Positions 40,501 through 55,000 of a stretch of 64,000 nt of DNA are shown here, piece by piece. How positions within the stretch are numbered: position 1 is the first letter of the stretch; every line of letters begins with the position of its first letter. The position numbers and the translations under genes are program-made. The notes under the pieces are model-generated. The model saw only the letters and a list, made by a program, of their open reading frames with translations, had not been told where the DNA came from and searched no databases. This DNA is from Phoenix dactylifera (lineage: Eukaryota > Streptophyta > Magnoliopsida > Arecales > Arecaceae): assembly GCF_009389715.1 (NCBI RefSeq), contig NC_052407.1, positions 5,769,154-5,833,153 of the forward strand, read 5' to 3'.

Positions 40501-42210
40501 TTTGTCAATCTCTACCATCTTAAATATCTTTCATTTTTGATACTTCATGCTTCTCCTCTTAATGATCAAATATGTTCTAAAGTTTCATCTCTTAAATCAA
40601 AACTCAAAACTTCAAGGAACTAAAATCATTATATTGGAATTAAACCTCCAAAGCTCAAATGCACCCTGCTAGAAAAGGCAGCAATACAGATTGGCCTTTG
40701 TTCTGAAAGTAGGAGCCTGTGAGGTTGCTGCGACTAATTGGTATTACCAAAATTTTTTTGTTTGATTGTCAACTCGGATTGGGTTATCTAGAAACAACTC
40801 TTTCATTGCTTTATAAAACCTCATATTAGTATCACATCAAAGTTAAAATTTTGCTGCTTGTTTTTTTTTTTATTTGTTTAACAATCAATATGTTCCAGAG
40901 AACACCGAATCTTTAGATTATAGTGTAATACGACAATCACCTTCTCCCAGCATATTGCTGCTCTAGTCAGATTCTTCTTGATGTAACCCATGGATTTTGA
41001 TTTTTAAAATATGGTTGCCGGCACAGGCTGCACAACTAATTAAGATAAGGGAGTAATAGGTTGACCAGATTCCCTGTTGATTGATTTGATACTCAATTAG
41101 ATTTCTTTTAATTGCAAAGAAGAATAGCCTTAAGATCTCAGAATAATGATATTATATAAGAGAAAGTTGGAGATGATATACGGCCATCTGAAGGATGCTT
41201 GCATTTAGAAGAAATGGTGACCGAGCTATGTCTAATGTTTAAAAAATGCCTGAAACTTCAAAAGACGTTTAAAGATGGTTTCTCTTATGAAATTATATGC
41301 TAATATTCCTTAGAAGTGCATTTGTTCTTCCTTCTATACATAGAATGAGAAGTCTTCAATTTTCCTATTTAACAATTGCTAATATATAGAACTATACTAA
41401 CTATAATTTCATTGCTGTCATACAGTTGGTTATGTGGTGGTGCTACTGGGTTTCGTCATTCATGGAACAGGATAGCTGACCACAGCTGTGATGGCTTCAA
41501 AGAAGAGAAGAATGTAGGGACTGCAAGGCGAAACATTTGTCAATATATGCACTATTACAATAGATATAAATACCACACAGATTCTATTGTGCAGGAAAAC
41601 AGACTTATGGAAACTATTAAGGAAAGCATGCGTTTATTAGAAAATAAGCAGTCTGGTATCAAAAATTTCAGCTGGGTGCTGAATGGATTGCATATACTCC
41701 TTGGGTCAAGGCGTTTTCTTTCACATTCATATCCATTTGCCTTCTACATGTTTGGAGATGAACTCTTCAAGGATGAGATATCATTACAGGAAAGGGAAAT
41801 CAAACAAGATCTATTTGAAGACCAGCAACAACAACTAGAATCCTATGTAGATATTCTGTCTATTTTTCTAGACAACGAATTTCATAAACTCACTGATGAA
41901 GAGCTTATCAACACAAGGGCGCGAATCATCAACCTGTCTCAGATTGTCGATAATCTTTGCAAAGAAATGTAAGTTGGCACTTTGAGTATTTTTATGAATT
42001 GGTTAAATTTTTAACCTGCACTGAAGCTATAATACTTGCAGGTATAAATGCATCGAGAATAAGTTATTGTATCCCCTCAAATGTCCAGTCTCGATTGCTC
42101 CATACAATTCTGCGGGGCTTAAGGGGGCATCAGAACTCAGCAAACAGGATTCAACTATTGATGGAGCTAGTGATAAAAGATCTTCCACTAATAGCTCATA
42201 TATTCGTTAA
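37526..42210 (+). CDS. ARIADNE-type RBR E3 ubiquitin ligase, copy A (six coding exons)
   Basis: The coding exons are 37526-37663, 37940-37972, 38094-38373, 39082-39562, 41426-41968 and 42042-42210. All introns are GT-AG, all joins stay in frame, and together they give 547 aa, about the usual plant ARIADNE length. Domains in order: an acidic N-terminus (MADDDYGKSSSD ... EDD); a UBA-like segment (EQHARTLLIHNRWNVERVFE, about residues 70-95); RING1 (CNIC at 126-129, then CGHCYCNDCW); IBR (CPSIPHCGNAI ... YCEVECSCG ... CFNC); RING2 (HCPKC ... GGCNLVTCVCGQHFCWLCGG); and a long helical Ariadne domain encoded mostly by exon 5. The Cys in GGCNLV is the position that forms the ubiquitin thioester in RBR ligases. 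Such enzymes take ubiquitin from an E2 through RING1 and pass it by this Cys to substrate. The substrate is unknown. The C-terminus ends ASDKRSSTNSSYIR before TAA. Confidence 0.95.
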
Positions 42211-45200
42211 CAATTTAATCATGTGAAGTTGCCCTACTTTGTTCAGTCATCCTTTGGCCCTTCTCCTTTTGTGTTCTTTAATTCCATTTGGAATTTTGGT
42301 TCAAAATATCTACCTTGATTCTGCCTTCTGTTCTCTAGCGTGGAAGTGAAATTTAAGGATCTTGTGACCATGATGGATGTTCTTGTAGAAGAGTGTCAGG
42401 AAATGGAGATGCTGTTCTTTTGGATCTCAATGTGCCTCTTGGCATGATTCTCGAGAATTGGATCCAAATCATATTTATCATTTTTTTAACATACAGTTGT
42501 AACTGCTACAGTTTCACTTCATAGTCCTGTGCATGCCCACACTTTTTTTTTGCGAGTCTTATACTGATGACCTGGGAAATGAACATATAGGAGACAACAT
42601 TCTTAAAATAAAGTTATCGCTTCCTACTGCACATGGCTTCATTTCAGACTTTGTACAGTTTGCTCTTGCTAAGTAAAATTAACGAGGTCTCTTTTATATG
42701 TTGCGAAGCTTTTACTTTGTAATGAGTGCCTGAATTTGAAACCATTCTTGTTGGAGGAGCACTTTCTGACCATTGGATTGTAGTTTTGTGGTAAATTTGG
42801 AGCATGCTATTGAATTACTAAAATACTCTGCAAGATTTCATTATCTTAATGAAGAATTTTATGTTTTCTCCTCCTCTCGAGAGGGAAAAGGGAAAAACAA
42901 AATTGATAACCTTTTCTCCTATACTCTATGTTTGATATCCCAGGCAAGCTTCTGTAACAGTAAAGGCTTTGCGTCTGTTTTACTACTTTGCTGTTCCTTA
43001 CTATAGAAATGGTAATCATTTTTAAGTTCCACAATGTGCTCTTGCTCTCAGAGCCTCTGAAAAAATTGGAGGTACTGGTCCCATATCTGGTTTCTAGTTG
43101 GAAAAACATAACTTAGTTTTCAGAGATTTAAAAGTTTGGTGACAAGTTCTATTTAAAACTTAAAACCTAGGATGCGTGGAAAACCAAACCTATTTCTGTT
43201 TCCTTTCTTTTCTAATATTGTGTGGTGCAAGAGAAGAAAAATTGATTTTAGGTAATAGCAAACAACTTGCTCAACAAATTTCTTCAAGTTTCTTCTTGTT
43301 GCTGTGGAGGACCTGATCTCCCCTGCTCTCTTATACCTTTGGTCACTTGACTGTGAAGATAAATCAATTTCTAATCTATATTAAGTGAGAGCACAGGGTT
43401 TCAACTTCAAGCATATTTTGATATTTTTATATTAACTGTAATTTTAATCTATGTAGTATGCCAAAAAAATAATCACAGGTAGAGGGTTTATTTCTCAACA
43501 ATTTAAGACTCTCCAAATGCCATCTGTGTTTGTTTGTGCATGCACAATTATGTGCATGTTTCTGGCAATCTCGCAGTTCAATATAGAGTGCAAATACAAA
43601 ATAATAAAAAGCAAGATCAGAAAAACTCTTGGACACTTGTCATCATGGTTTCAATAACAGCACTATTCCATTATAACTGACCCAACCGGAACTATTATTG
43701 AATTTTATAATGGTTACAATGGTTCTTATTTCCCTATTATGTATGACCTCAAAGCTTTGTGTTAGAATATTGGCCATTATAACAGCTGTTTTAATGGTGC
43801 TACAGTAGAAAATAACAGGCAGTTTGGAAAAAATGGAGGAAAAGATACAAAAATTGAATTTTGAAAAGAATAACTCGCTACATGTTATATATATATATAT
43901 AATGGAGGATGGTAAGCATTAAAATAGCTGTTATTTTAGATCTTTGTTCTAGGAGAACTTCATCAAACCTTTAGGGGTTCACAAGCACTATAGAAAAAAA
44001 GAATAATTCTTGGCACTTTTTAATGCATATACTGATGCTTATAAGTGTCTGTATTTTTATTGCATGCGCTTTCTAAAGCGTCAGCAATATAAGCATCGAA
44101 ATTTTACTTGCTGTCGCTTTGTAAAAGCGTTGAAATTTTACTTGTCATTCGGTGTCGTGCTTGCTCTGTATAGGTTATAAATTCGTGCAAGAACGCCATC
44201 GAGCTTTCTCTCTCATATGTTAAGCTAATATTTGTTTGCATTTGAAACTAAAAGTCACAATTAGTTCGGATGTGCATTGGGTGGTAGCAAACATAATTGT
44301 ATTTTTGGCTTCTTGAGACATATTAGATGCATGGTTTAAGGCATTTATCCTATGATCTCCAACTATATTGCCTGCAAGGTACCGGTAGACTTGTGCATGG
44401 TGAGGCTTGAGGTCGTGTATTAGCCTCAGAGTTCTTCATGCATCAAGAACCCTTGGGTGGAGAACACTAGCTAGATTACAAATTAAACCTGGATACGGAT
44501 GCATGGGTCATCAAATAAGTGGGTGCCTTTCATCCATGTTTAGCCTCATAAAATAATAACTTGTACAAAGAAATAACCATTAAGAAACTAAATCTCAACA
44601 CACCAAGTTTAAGAAACTACATGGGGCGTGATCAAGGATGAAGGGTGGAGAATGAAGATTTATTGGCCTTAAAATGTGAAAATTATCTTTGATGAGGCCG
44701 AGGTGCATCCCCCGACCTCACCGAGCTCAATCCCCACCGGTCTAGACAGCAGAGGTGACCGCTTTTCTCAGAAGGTATTGTCTGCTTTGAAGGGAATTTC
44801 ATAGTCGCTTCCCAACGTACGGCTTTATCCCACAAAAGGCACCTCCTAAGAGAATGAGGTAGCTTCCCTCCACTTAAGGAACAGACCTCTCCGCTATCTA
44901 GTCGATGTGGGACTAAGTTCGGAAGCCCCTTATTTCCACAACAATCTTCTTTTTCTTTTTCTTTTTTTGTGACAGGAAAGAAAAGAAACTCTTTCTTCTT
45001 TAAAGAAAAATAAAAATGCCTTCTATTTCTTTTTCTTTTCTTTGTGAGAGAAAAGAAAAAAAAACTCTTTATTTTCTTCAAAAAAAAAGATCGAATTTCT
45101 TAGTATTATACGTAAAAGGTTACACTCGATAGAGGATTGCGAAAGCAATTCATGATATTCTCCAAATTATTTAACATATTGTTTAAATTATACTTCTTGA

Positions 45201-45240
45201 CTGAATGACTCTCAAAACTATTTATTGCAAGAATTTAATA
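42211..45240. other. Spacer downstream of ARIADNE copy A
   Basis: The first several hundred bases should hold the 3' UTR of copy A (a possible polyadenylation signal, AATAAAG, occurs near 42608). No further exon is recognisable. Words such as CCATTATAACAGCTGTTTTA around 43770 recur in similar form near 50120 and 50300 and suggest a small dispersed repeat. A (TA)n run lies near 43888. Confidence 0.4.
44690..44945 (-). repeat. Structured repeat block with TRIM/LTR-like motif GTCCCACATCGACT
   Basis: Read on the minus strand it starts near GGAAATAAGGGGCTTCCGAA, then CTTAGTCCCACATCGACTAG, GGCACC-like and GTGGGATAAAGCCGTACG words, and ends GGATGCACCTCGGCCTCATC. The 'AGTCCCACATCG' word is frequent in plant LTR/TRIM repeats. 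The block is GC-richer than its flanks and non-coding. I cannot name the family. No 5S-rRNA-like sequence is visible, so I do not call it Cassandra. Confidence 0.35.
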
Positions 45241-45277
45241 AATGGCTATGAATAATTCTTAGGGTGCATGTAGAACC

Positions 45278-45622
45278 TTTCGGCTAACCTATTTGGATAA
45301 AGTTCTGGATTACTATAAATGGTATCATAGTAGACCTGGCCTATGATCTATATGGACTAGATGACACTGTAGCATATGTATATTTGAGCCGACCACAAGC
45401 TAATCGTAGTTTTTCTAATTAGATTTGAATGAATATAGATGCTTAGCCTGGCGAGGACGTCAGGGCATAAACAAGCCGGGAAAGTATATGATGATCCATA
45501 TAGACGTGTGTTTAGTTCCATATCGGTTATTTGCTGGGAAAATTTTAAGTACTTATATAAGTCAAGAAATCCAAATAATACTTTCCAACTAATTTTTTTG
45601 AGTGAAGTCCTGGATTGTTGCA
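45278..45622 (+). mobile_element. TRIM-like miniature LTR retrotransposon, copy 3
   Basis: A remnant of the 5' LTR end (about 45278-45316) is followed by TGGTATCATAG at 45320-45330 in the primer-binding position. A non-coding interior follows (GATTTGAATGAATATAGATG, then CCTGGCGAGGACG), and then a full 3' LTR at about 45487-45622 (TTTAGTTCCATATCGGTTAT ... CAAGAAATCCAAATAA ... GATTGTTGCA). It is co-linear with copies 1 and 2. Confidence 0.65.
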
Positions 45623-45639
45623 CTTGCAATGTAGCATAT

Positions 45640-46853
45640 TAGCCAGATATTATCTACACTTGGAACGTTCTCCAAGAATGCTAACAAACTTTTACTAAAG
45701 CTGATCTTTAACCAAGAAATTAGTTCGAAGCTAGATAGCATAAGCAATGATGTGATTGTTAACTCTTATTTTTTCAAAGAACCAAATGCATGCATTTGAG
45801 CATGCATCTCATATATAAATACGTGTGCTTATATTTCATTTCAATACACAACCACCAAAAACTACTCAATGGTCCTAAACAATACAAACATATTTTGAAA
45901 TGATATCCAATTTGTTTCTTTACCTTCTTTATCTTTTTCTTTTCCCTAGTTTTTTTTTTCTATTTCTTGTATATTTTTTATAAATTATTTATTGCTTTTC
46001 TAACAAAATTGCAGAAAACTATAAATAAAATTAAGTTGCAAAAACCTACATTAATTTGATTCATCTGAAACTAAAATCGAAAGCAAACTTTTGAGCAATC
46101 AATTTATTTTATTTTTTCCATGCAGATAGCTCGAAAAGTTCTCAGTCATCCTATCTTGATACCCCTTGCCCAACTCAAGGTAATGATCATCATTTTGAGA
46201 TAATGTGCTACTCGTTCACTACATGTAACGATTGAGGAAGCGTTTCGCACACATCATTGATTGGGCCAACATCTTTTAGTTTGAATCAGAACAAGCAGCT
46301 TCTGGTCTAAGCCTAAATCTCGACGCATTGAATTATGTTGCATTTATCTGCTAAGGTTCGATCAGACATCAGGAATGACCGTTGTTCTAAATTGTTATGC
46401 TAACCTTTTATCGATGACTTGTATCTCAGACTTTTCCCAGTATTTGTATAGTCTTTGTATATAATCCTTGAAAACTCCACCTACATATATGATTCTTTTT
46501 TATTTTTTGTTTTTGTTTAGCATTGGATGTATCAGACTTTTCCTACTTCCGTGTATCTCCATGTATAATCAGCCAGATGTGTCACTATTGCTTGCTTTCA
46601 CTTTTGGCACCACATTTCCACACCTGGCCTGCCAATTCAACTCCCTTGAATTGTGATTGTGGAAGTTTGTGATTTGTCACTATTGCTCACAGTAAATTAG
46701 TGATCAGTTGCAACACAAATCCATCTTTCCAACTCTCTAAAATAGTTACTTGTTTTGCCTTGCTAAGTTAAAAAGATGGTGGGTCCTCATCAAAAAAAAA
46801 AAAAAAAAAACAAAAAAAATAGGAGGTCGGATCGAGTTGAATTTAGATCAGGT

Positions 46854-46855
<2 letters not shown>
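45640..46855. other. Spacer between the ARIADNE paralogs, nothing recognised
   Basis: AT-rich and non-coding. An A-run (46793-46819) directly precedes the microsatellite. Confidence 0.5.
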
Positions 46856-47243
<388 letters not shown>

Positions 47244-47559
47244 ACGACAGGTTGAGACATAGTTACTGCAAACTACTTGTTACCGTAAATATAATTTATT
47301 TATTAAATAGCTTAGAAAATCAAAATAAAATCTGATATTTATTAAACATATAGCATAATTTATTTGATAAACAAGACGGGCCAGGCCAGGGTTATGATTG
47401 TAGATTATGTAATTGAAATCGTAATTGACAATTTAAAAAAAAGAAACTTGACTCTAGACCAAATTAGCCCGGCTAGATTTTCCAAAACGAAACTGGTTAA
47501 ACCAATTCTTGAACCTGAGGGGGGTCAAGTTTACTATATTGACCTCGGATGTAAATCAA

Positions 47560-48190
47560 GTAGGACAACTTCGGGCCTTCGGCCCTAGTCGAGCAACCGA
47601 CCGACCGACCGAGATAAGTGACTTCGATTTTGACAGAGGAGGAGCCATCAGCCTAGAAGAACAATTATCACGTATCGACAAAGACTGACAATTCTAGAAC
47701 CTGTAGTCATTGTAGTACCACGGCCGACACCTTACCAGCACTGTTCGCCGCCCATGTGAACTGACTCCCATGCTGCGGTCGTACTACTGGCCGTCACTTG
47801 ATCATCATTGCACACCATATTAGGTCAGTTAACAACATAGTAAGGTTCTCTATATAAAAGGATAGCCAGGAGGACCTCAAGTACGCAACATATAATACAT
47901 ACAATATTACTCATAAAATCACCTTTTGCCGAAACTTTCTCCCTTTCATACTATTGCCTTGATATTCTGACTTAGACATCGGAGGTCCTCGCAAACTTTC
48001 AGCAAACGGATTTCTTACAGACCATCTTTAGAAGAGCCCAACACCCGATGCATCGAGCGGTTTGCTTAGCTCGCCTCCAGTCGATCTCAACAATGTGTCC
48101 ATCGGCCTTCTTAGTTTGTCTCCAACCTACCTCAATATCGACCGAGCTGCTCTTCCGCCTCGGTCCGGATTCAACAGCAACACTCTCATC
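47560..48190 (+). mobile_element. LTR-retrotransposon LTR fragment (Ty3/gypsy-like)
   Basis: The block has a TATA box (TCTATATAAAAGG at about 47849), a short leader of about 40 bp, and then a GC-richer region with TCTGACTTAGACATCGGAGG (from about 47967). That word is typical of the downstream LTR region of plant gypsy-like elements, as far as I recall. Upstream there is a CTTCGGGCCTTCGGCCCTAG snapback. No second LTR or polyprotein is visible, so it is a solo or broken LTR. Confidence 0.45.
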
Positions 48191-49076
48191 AAAAGTGGAG
48201 GCTAAAAAAAAACTTATTCTCTCAAAAAAAAATATTACATCAAATATTAAAAAAGTAAATTTTTAATTTTTAATTATTATCTAATCAAATTTGGTTGTGA
48301 GTTCGAAGTTCAGTCGGATCCGAATTCTAATCTGAACTTTTTTTTTTTTGTTGTCAAATCAAGTTCGGAAATATATGTAAAATATATCCGACCCGGCCGT
48401 GCTCTCACCAGGAGGAGAATAAAAAAAAAATCCAATTTCACAGCTGGCAAAAAAAATCATATAAGCGTCCAAACTTGACAAAAAAATCCTGCCGGTGATG
48501 TCCTTTTATTAGCCATTAGCCCGTTACTATTAGCACAGTTAGCACAATGTTTACAGTCTGACGTGGTAGGACAACTTTGGTGCACTTAAATGTGACCGCT
48601 GGAGCCGAGCAGTCATCAGTGGCCAGGTCGGGCGGTAATAATCGGTGCACTCTTAAAAAGTATCATCTTTCTCTACAAAAAGGAGCACCCGTCACCGTAG
48701 ACGAACGGATCAGATATGTTTGCTCGGAAAAAATAACGACAGATCTGTATTCCGCATACATAATTTTATGTTGACGTCCGGTGGAACAATATTAGAACTT
48801 GGGAATCCATCATAATTTTATGTTTGCTTTTAGGTAGCTCCTAATCGGAGTAAATCCCTGAACGAAACTACCAAAGTCTTTCGAAATCCTTTTCACGCTT
48901 TCACACCCCTTGTAGCTGAGAGAGAGAAGAAAGACGACTTCTCCGTCTCCGATTCGATTCGCCTTCCCTTCCTTCTCCAGAGGCGTCTTCTTGCCTTTGA
49001 TTGCGTAGTAGAATCGGAGCGCCTCGAATTCGATCGAACCGAGCTTGCTTTTTCTGCACTCTTTTCGGTTTTTCTA
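48191..49076 (+). promoter_or_regulatory. Upstream region and 5' UTR of ARIADNE copy B
   Basis: No coding potential. The leader from about 48900 is rich in CTTC/TCTCC and includes a GA run (AGAGAGAGAAGAAAG). It ends TTTTTCTA before ATGGCGGATGA, matching copy A at the start codon. The upstream 48.3-48.8 kb does not visibly match copy A's promoter region. Confidence 0.45.
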
Positions 49077-52000
49077 ATGGCGGATGACGATTACTACCCG
49101 TCTTCGAGCGATGCGGGAGAGGACTACAACGATGAGGACGTGTTTATCGAAGAGTCCGCTGATAAGCCCCACGATGCCGTCAGTTGGTCCATCTCTTCGG
49201 TATGGGATCGTTCCTTCTTCTTTCCTATTCTTATCTTTTCTTTGGGCGAACCAGGGTTTACTCTATGTAGATTCTTTGGTTACTTGTTTTTTCCGTGATG
49301 GGAGATATGTAAGAGTTGCTGCCTGATGTTAATTTGATATGTCTTTTCAATTCAATATGGAAAAGGTTCGATTTTTCTTTTACTTTTGATCATCTTGTTA
49401 TCCGGATTGTTCTTCTGGCGGCTAGCTTTTACAGTGATTTATTTGTTGATTGAGACTAGCATTGAATTGATGATGGAGGAGATATGTGACAGTTGTTACT
49501 TGATGTTATTTTAATAATTTTTCCCCTTCATCCTGTTCCAAAAAAGTTTCAATCTTTAGTAAAATTAGTAATCGTATCTTTGCCATGTTGTTTTTTCTGG
49601 AAATTCTGTGATAATTGAATAAGAAAACATTGGGTTAATAATGTACGAGATGTATTGTTGTTGTTACTTGATATTCTTTGTCGATATGCTATTTTTTCCC
49701 TTTATCTTTAACTCCAATATGGAGAAGTTCTGATCTTTATTAGAATTGGTGATCATCCTTTTGGCCGGATTGTTCTTTTGGTAGATAACCTTTAAAAATC
49801 CGTGATTACTGGGTAAGATTAACAGTGAAATAACAATGTATTTTGTGCTTTTCACTATATCTTCACTTGTTTAACTGAGTTTTCTGTTGTCTGGTGATCT
49901 GCAGGTCATCACAAAAGAGTCTCTCTTGGCGGCACAGGCAAGCCATTTTGCTTCACATGATGACATAAGTTGGTCTCTATACAGACGCATATATAGGAAT
50001 AATGATATTAATATTTCCTAATAATGCTGACGTCCCCATGTAATCTACCATTCTGTTGTTGTCAATCACGGCTGTTATTTACCCGTTTAGCTTTAGCTGA
50101 CAAATATATGCTTGTTAGAACTGTAGTTAACTGCTGTTATAACAGTAAATAGCATACAGTAATGTGAAAAAACCAGCTACTGTGCTAAGTCAATTTTCAC
50201 CAACTGAAAGAAAACAGCTAGCTAAGATATTTGAATTTGAAAAATAATGTTTTTCCTGATGAACAGTGGATTTGTCAACTGACAACTGTTGTTTCCATAA
50301 TAACAGCGGTTATTTATATTCAAGTTAGTAACATATAGATAACCAAGGTCCTTCGAACCGGTACTAAGATCCATACCGGTCGGTAGGTGGGTCAGTATGG
50401 TACCGTACCGTCACAGTACGCTTGGGCATGCTGGTTCAGAACTGGCACACCCAATTTTTTTTTTTTAAGTTTTTCAAGTTTAAGTAATTGGTAATCAATC
50501 TTTTTCAACTTTTTCAATGATTTTAAGTATAATTTGATTTTTTTTTATATTTTATGATTTTAGTTTAACCTAAATAATGTATTTTGTTGTTTTAAAGTGA
50601 TACAAAAAATAAAATAATTAGTGAGATGTTGCATGCTATAAGAAGCAGTATAAAATATCCTAAAATTAACTAGTAAGATAAAAAATATAAAATAATACAA
50701 TCAATTACATATATTTAAAGTATAATATACATACCAATATCTAAAATCTCGTTGAGTGATGATGCCTATCGTAAATATCCGGACTATCAACATAGTTTGG
50801 AGGCACATCAGCCTATCCCTCTAACCAAGCGGCGTTGTAGTCTTATATGTTCATCCCATAAGAAACGCGCTATGAATTAGAAGCACTTTCGGATCTCTCA
50901 CTGAAACTGTCTCTGAGAGGTGTCGTCTGGCGGATAATACGACTGTGAGGGGGCCCATCCGAATAAGGCGGCAGCAAAATCCGACTCGTAAGATGCTTCG
51001 GACTGCGTAGAGTAGTAGCCACCGAAAGACGATGCCTCAGACATATATCCGCATCTGTATCCGTATGGATCATAGGCTGCCTGTGGTTGCGGTAATATGA
51101 TCCAGTATACGACTCAAAACCTAATACGTCTATAGATCCTACTCTACGTACGAGATCATCTGCAACTGCATCGTATCCTCCTAAATGAGTTCGAAGAATT
51201 CATCTTTTATATGCAATCCTCTTCTCACAGGCTCTATCGGATCATGCACTGTGGTACTTATCCTGTGTAGCATGCATAAACTGTGACTTACCGGTGAATC
51301 GAAAACCACCTGTGCTTCTCATAAATGGTGGTCTCATTTCTCCACTCTCTCTGACTAGGAGATCTATAACTACAAGAACTGTTGCACTTGATCTCTAAAT
51401 TTAAGTGAACTGGCTTCTCCTTTATACTCTTCATGAAGGTTGCAGGTGCCTTTTGTTTTTTTTGGTGTGCTGAGCAGCTGCGTACTTATCCTTCATGCTC
51501 TTCTCTGTTTGCTTATCCGTCATGTCCCTCTCTGTCTGCTTACTCTTCATGCCTCTCTCTGTCTGGCTATGTTAGGAGAATGGATGTCGCCCTCCTGACC
51601 GAGTCGATCAGATAGTGCAGTGGTCTTATCTAAGCATCTCTTGATCATATCTCTGAGATGATGTCTCGGACAAGGAGTCATGTGATGACCGGCTTTCCAG
51701 TGATCCTTGTGGTTGTGGCTGATCAGTTGGAAGAATGCATGGAATATTGCGATCTGCCCATTGCTCTGCATTGATCCTAGTCTTGCTGCTTGCGAAATTG
51801 TTTGGTCATGGAGGCGATCCTCGCTCATCAAGCTCTGGCTCCTGCTACTGGCCCACAAGCCATCCGATTGTAGGATCATCCTCATCGTCAACAAAAGTAC
51901 TATAGATCGAATCTGTGTACTTTAGCTCCACTTTCCACTAAATGCACTTCAGCCTCAACCTTAGATTGTAGTGAACATATATAAGGTCTTCAAGGCGCTT

Positions 52001-55000
52001 CTGTATCAGACGGTTCTTCTATTTGCTATGGATGAGGACGAAGGTGGACCAATTGCGCTTACAACTACTCGAGAAGACCATTTAAAAAAGGATCCAGATA
52101 GTTAGCCACTTAAGATTTCTCGTAAGAAACCAAAAGAATCCACCATTCAGCTAAAAAATATTGAAAAAAATTACATATAAGATAGTATCATATTAGTAAC
52201 CATCTAACGCCAGATAAATATCCTTCTGATGTGTAATATATCTGAATTCATACTTTTCTTACGAGTTACAACTGCTGAGACTCCAAAGTTGTCAATGCCC
52301 TCTCTAAATATTTTGGTATGTGGAAAAGAACCATGTTGTAATATGTTAATAATTGAAGAAACCAATTAACTTACACATGTCATTAAGTTAGCTTACTTGT
52401 TTTAGACATAAGGCCGCAACTTCTGGATCGGGCTTCATCTTGTAAATCATATTATGCAGAGTAGCCAGAAATTCGTCATCCATATCGATTCTAGATATGG
52501 TGTACTGAAACTTCAAGTTCAGATACAAGTACATGAGCAGTCTAATTTTTAATGATTTTGCTTACCTGCTAGATACAAGTTGCTACCCGTCTGGTAATCT
52601 CACCGCCGCTCAATAATGTCGATATACTTCTGGGCATACGTCGGACGTGTCTCTTTAATCTGAATCTTTGCCCTCTCCATCATATGATACAAGAAGCCTA
52701 TCTGGGGGTACCTCTTGCTGTCCATGGCTCGAAAACACTTCGTAGAATGGTTTGATAGCCTTCACTATCTTCTCGGCTCGCTGAATGTTTGCCTCATCAC
52801 CAAATCCTCGATAGTGCTCCCTTCAGTGCCGACCCTCGCAAATCTACTTTTCTACCACTCGAGACTGACAAACATCTGATGTATGGCTGGTTTTCTCTCA
52901 AGAAGGCTATCAAATACAATGTAGTTGGTGGTAAATCATATCACTCTTGGTCTCAAAATTTCTCCCTCTGCATATCTCCTCAATAGTCATAGGACCCATG
53001 TATGATTATAAATATATCTGGTGATGGTTTGAGCTTTCACTGTCTGTTGCATCCTATAAATATTCACAATGTCTATTAATACAAGGTCGATACAATGTGC
53101 AACATGTGGGGTCCAGAAAATATATGGCTGCTGCTCTATCAAAATCTCCTTGGCGACTTGATATTGTGGCCTATTATCAGTGATGATCTGCATGCCATTA
53201 TCCTCTCCTACCTGATCAATCACCTCCTTCATCAATCTAAGAATGTACATAGCGTCGTGTATCTAATTGGAAGCATCAACTAACTTATGGAAGAAAGTTT
53301 TCGTATCACAATATGACAAGAAGTTGATAATGCTTCGCATGGTAAGATCGGTCCAACCATCACACATCACCATCAATCCATATGTAAGCCACTTCCTCTT
53401 GTACGAGGCAATCCACTTCTCTAGCTTCTTCTTATTATTGTCAAGAAGCTCACAATACATGTCCTTTGGTCCTAGAGGATCTACACTGAGACCGACGGCC
53501 TGTATGAAAAAATGGGTAGATATATAGTACGTATTGTCTCTCACATTCGATGAGATGTGGCTGAAGTGGAATCAGGATCTAATAGCTTGCCATATATCCT
53601 TCTTCTTATCCTTCTTTAGCATTGTGTCAAGTGTCAACCCTCTGTTGCTTCGAATTCTTACTGAAGAAGGCATGTGAATCTCAATTATAGATGGTGGCGC
53701 ATGGTGGAATCTCTCTGGAGGACTTCTTTTGCTACCAAAAATCTCTAGCATAAATGCAATACGGTCACCGCCTCTGTTGACGGTCTCTCTAACTAAGGAG
53801 GTCTTCCTGAACTCTGGATCTATCCTGCTGCTTGTAGAACTGAAGCCCGACTCATAGTATGAGGGCCCAAATCGAGCCTTATGTCTGGCCACCTCATCAT
53901 GTTGTAATTGATCATTCAGACTCACCTGAATGGCAACCTAGATCTGTGTTTCCTCGTCATCTGGAGCGGATGCCTCCTTTGACTTCCTGAAGTGACAAAA
54001 AGGTGGCTTGTTTTTGGTACAACGGTGGCTCACTCGCGACGGATGTAAATGCGGCCAACAAAATCAGAAAATAGAAGATCACACAAGGGCTTAGGCATGG
54101 AAACGTGGTTTGCCCAAATAAAACCTCCGGAGTGGTGGGCTGAAAAGGAAGCAGTGTAGTCAGCGGCACTGTTTGCCTTTCTATAGACTTGCGTGGCCTT
54201 ATAGGAGTCACACTCTCCCAAGATCCTGCGGATGTCGTGGAGTAGCGGCCTTCCCCCAGAACCTGAATTCACTCGATCACCGTAGCCGAATCCTCCTCGA
54301 GGAGGATGCGATCTACACGCAGCACACGCCTCGCATAGGCGATGCCCTCTCATGCAGCTCTGAGCTCGGCGCTGATGATAGATGTGTCAAAGATCCGCCG
54401 ACCCCTTGCTGTCACTAGTCTAGCGTAGTAGTCTCTGATAATAAATTCGGCACCGCCATTGCTCCCTTCCTTGCCAACACTACCTTCAAAGTTCACCTTG
54501 AGAAAACTAGAGGATGGGGGCTCTCAGAAAACAAGCATGGTCCTGGCCGCTACAAGAGCAGAATGAGAGCTTCAGATTTTTCTAGCCATCCCTGATGGTG
54601 ACGCCTCAGTAGTGCCAAGATCTTCGCCGCATGTAGTAGAGCTCTGTTCGCCACCACCCTCGGTTGCGCACTGCCATCCTCGAAGATCTGGACATTCTTA
54701 TCTAGCCAGCAGTGTTAGGCCAGATAGGCAGCACAAGTTCTCTCCTCTAGACCGGGCCCTTGCGAAAAAGCCTCTAGGAAATATAAGAAATCCTCGATCG
54801 ACGTCCACCCCCGCCGCGGATCAAGAGAGGTCGAGGCGCCCCCCAAATCTGAGCGGCTCGCAGACACTCAATGAGGACATGGAAGATAGACTCCACCTTC
54901 GGGCAGACCGCACAGACCGAGGGGATTCTCACTCCTTGCCGAGCTAGCACGCTTTTGGTAGGCAAGCAACCCCATGCCACCTTCCAAATGAACAAGGCCA

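Noticed and set aside
44690..44945. Cassandra TRIM (5S-bearing LTR)
   Set aside because: No 5S rRNA-like sequence is visible in the block.
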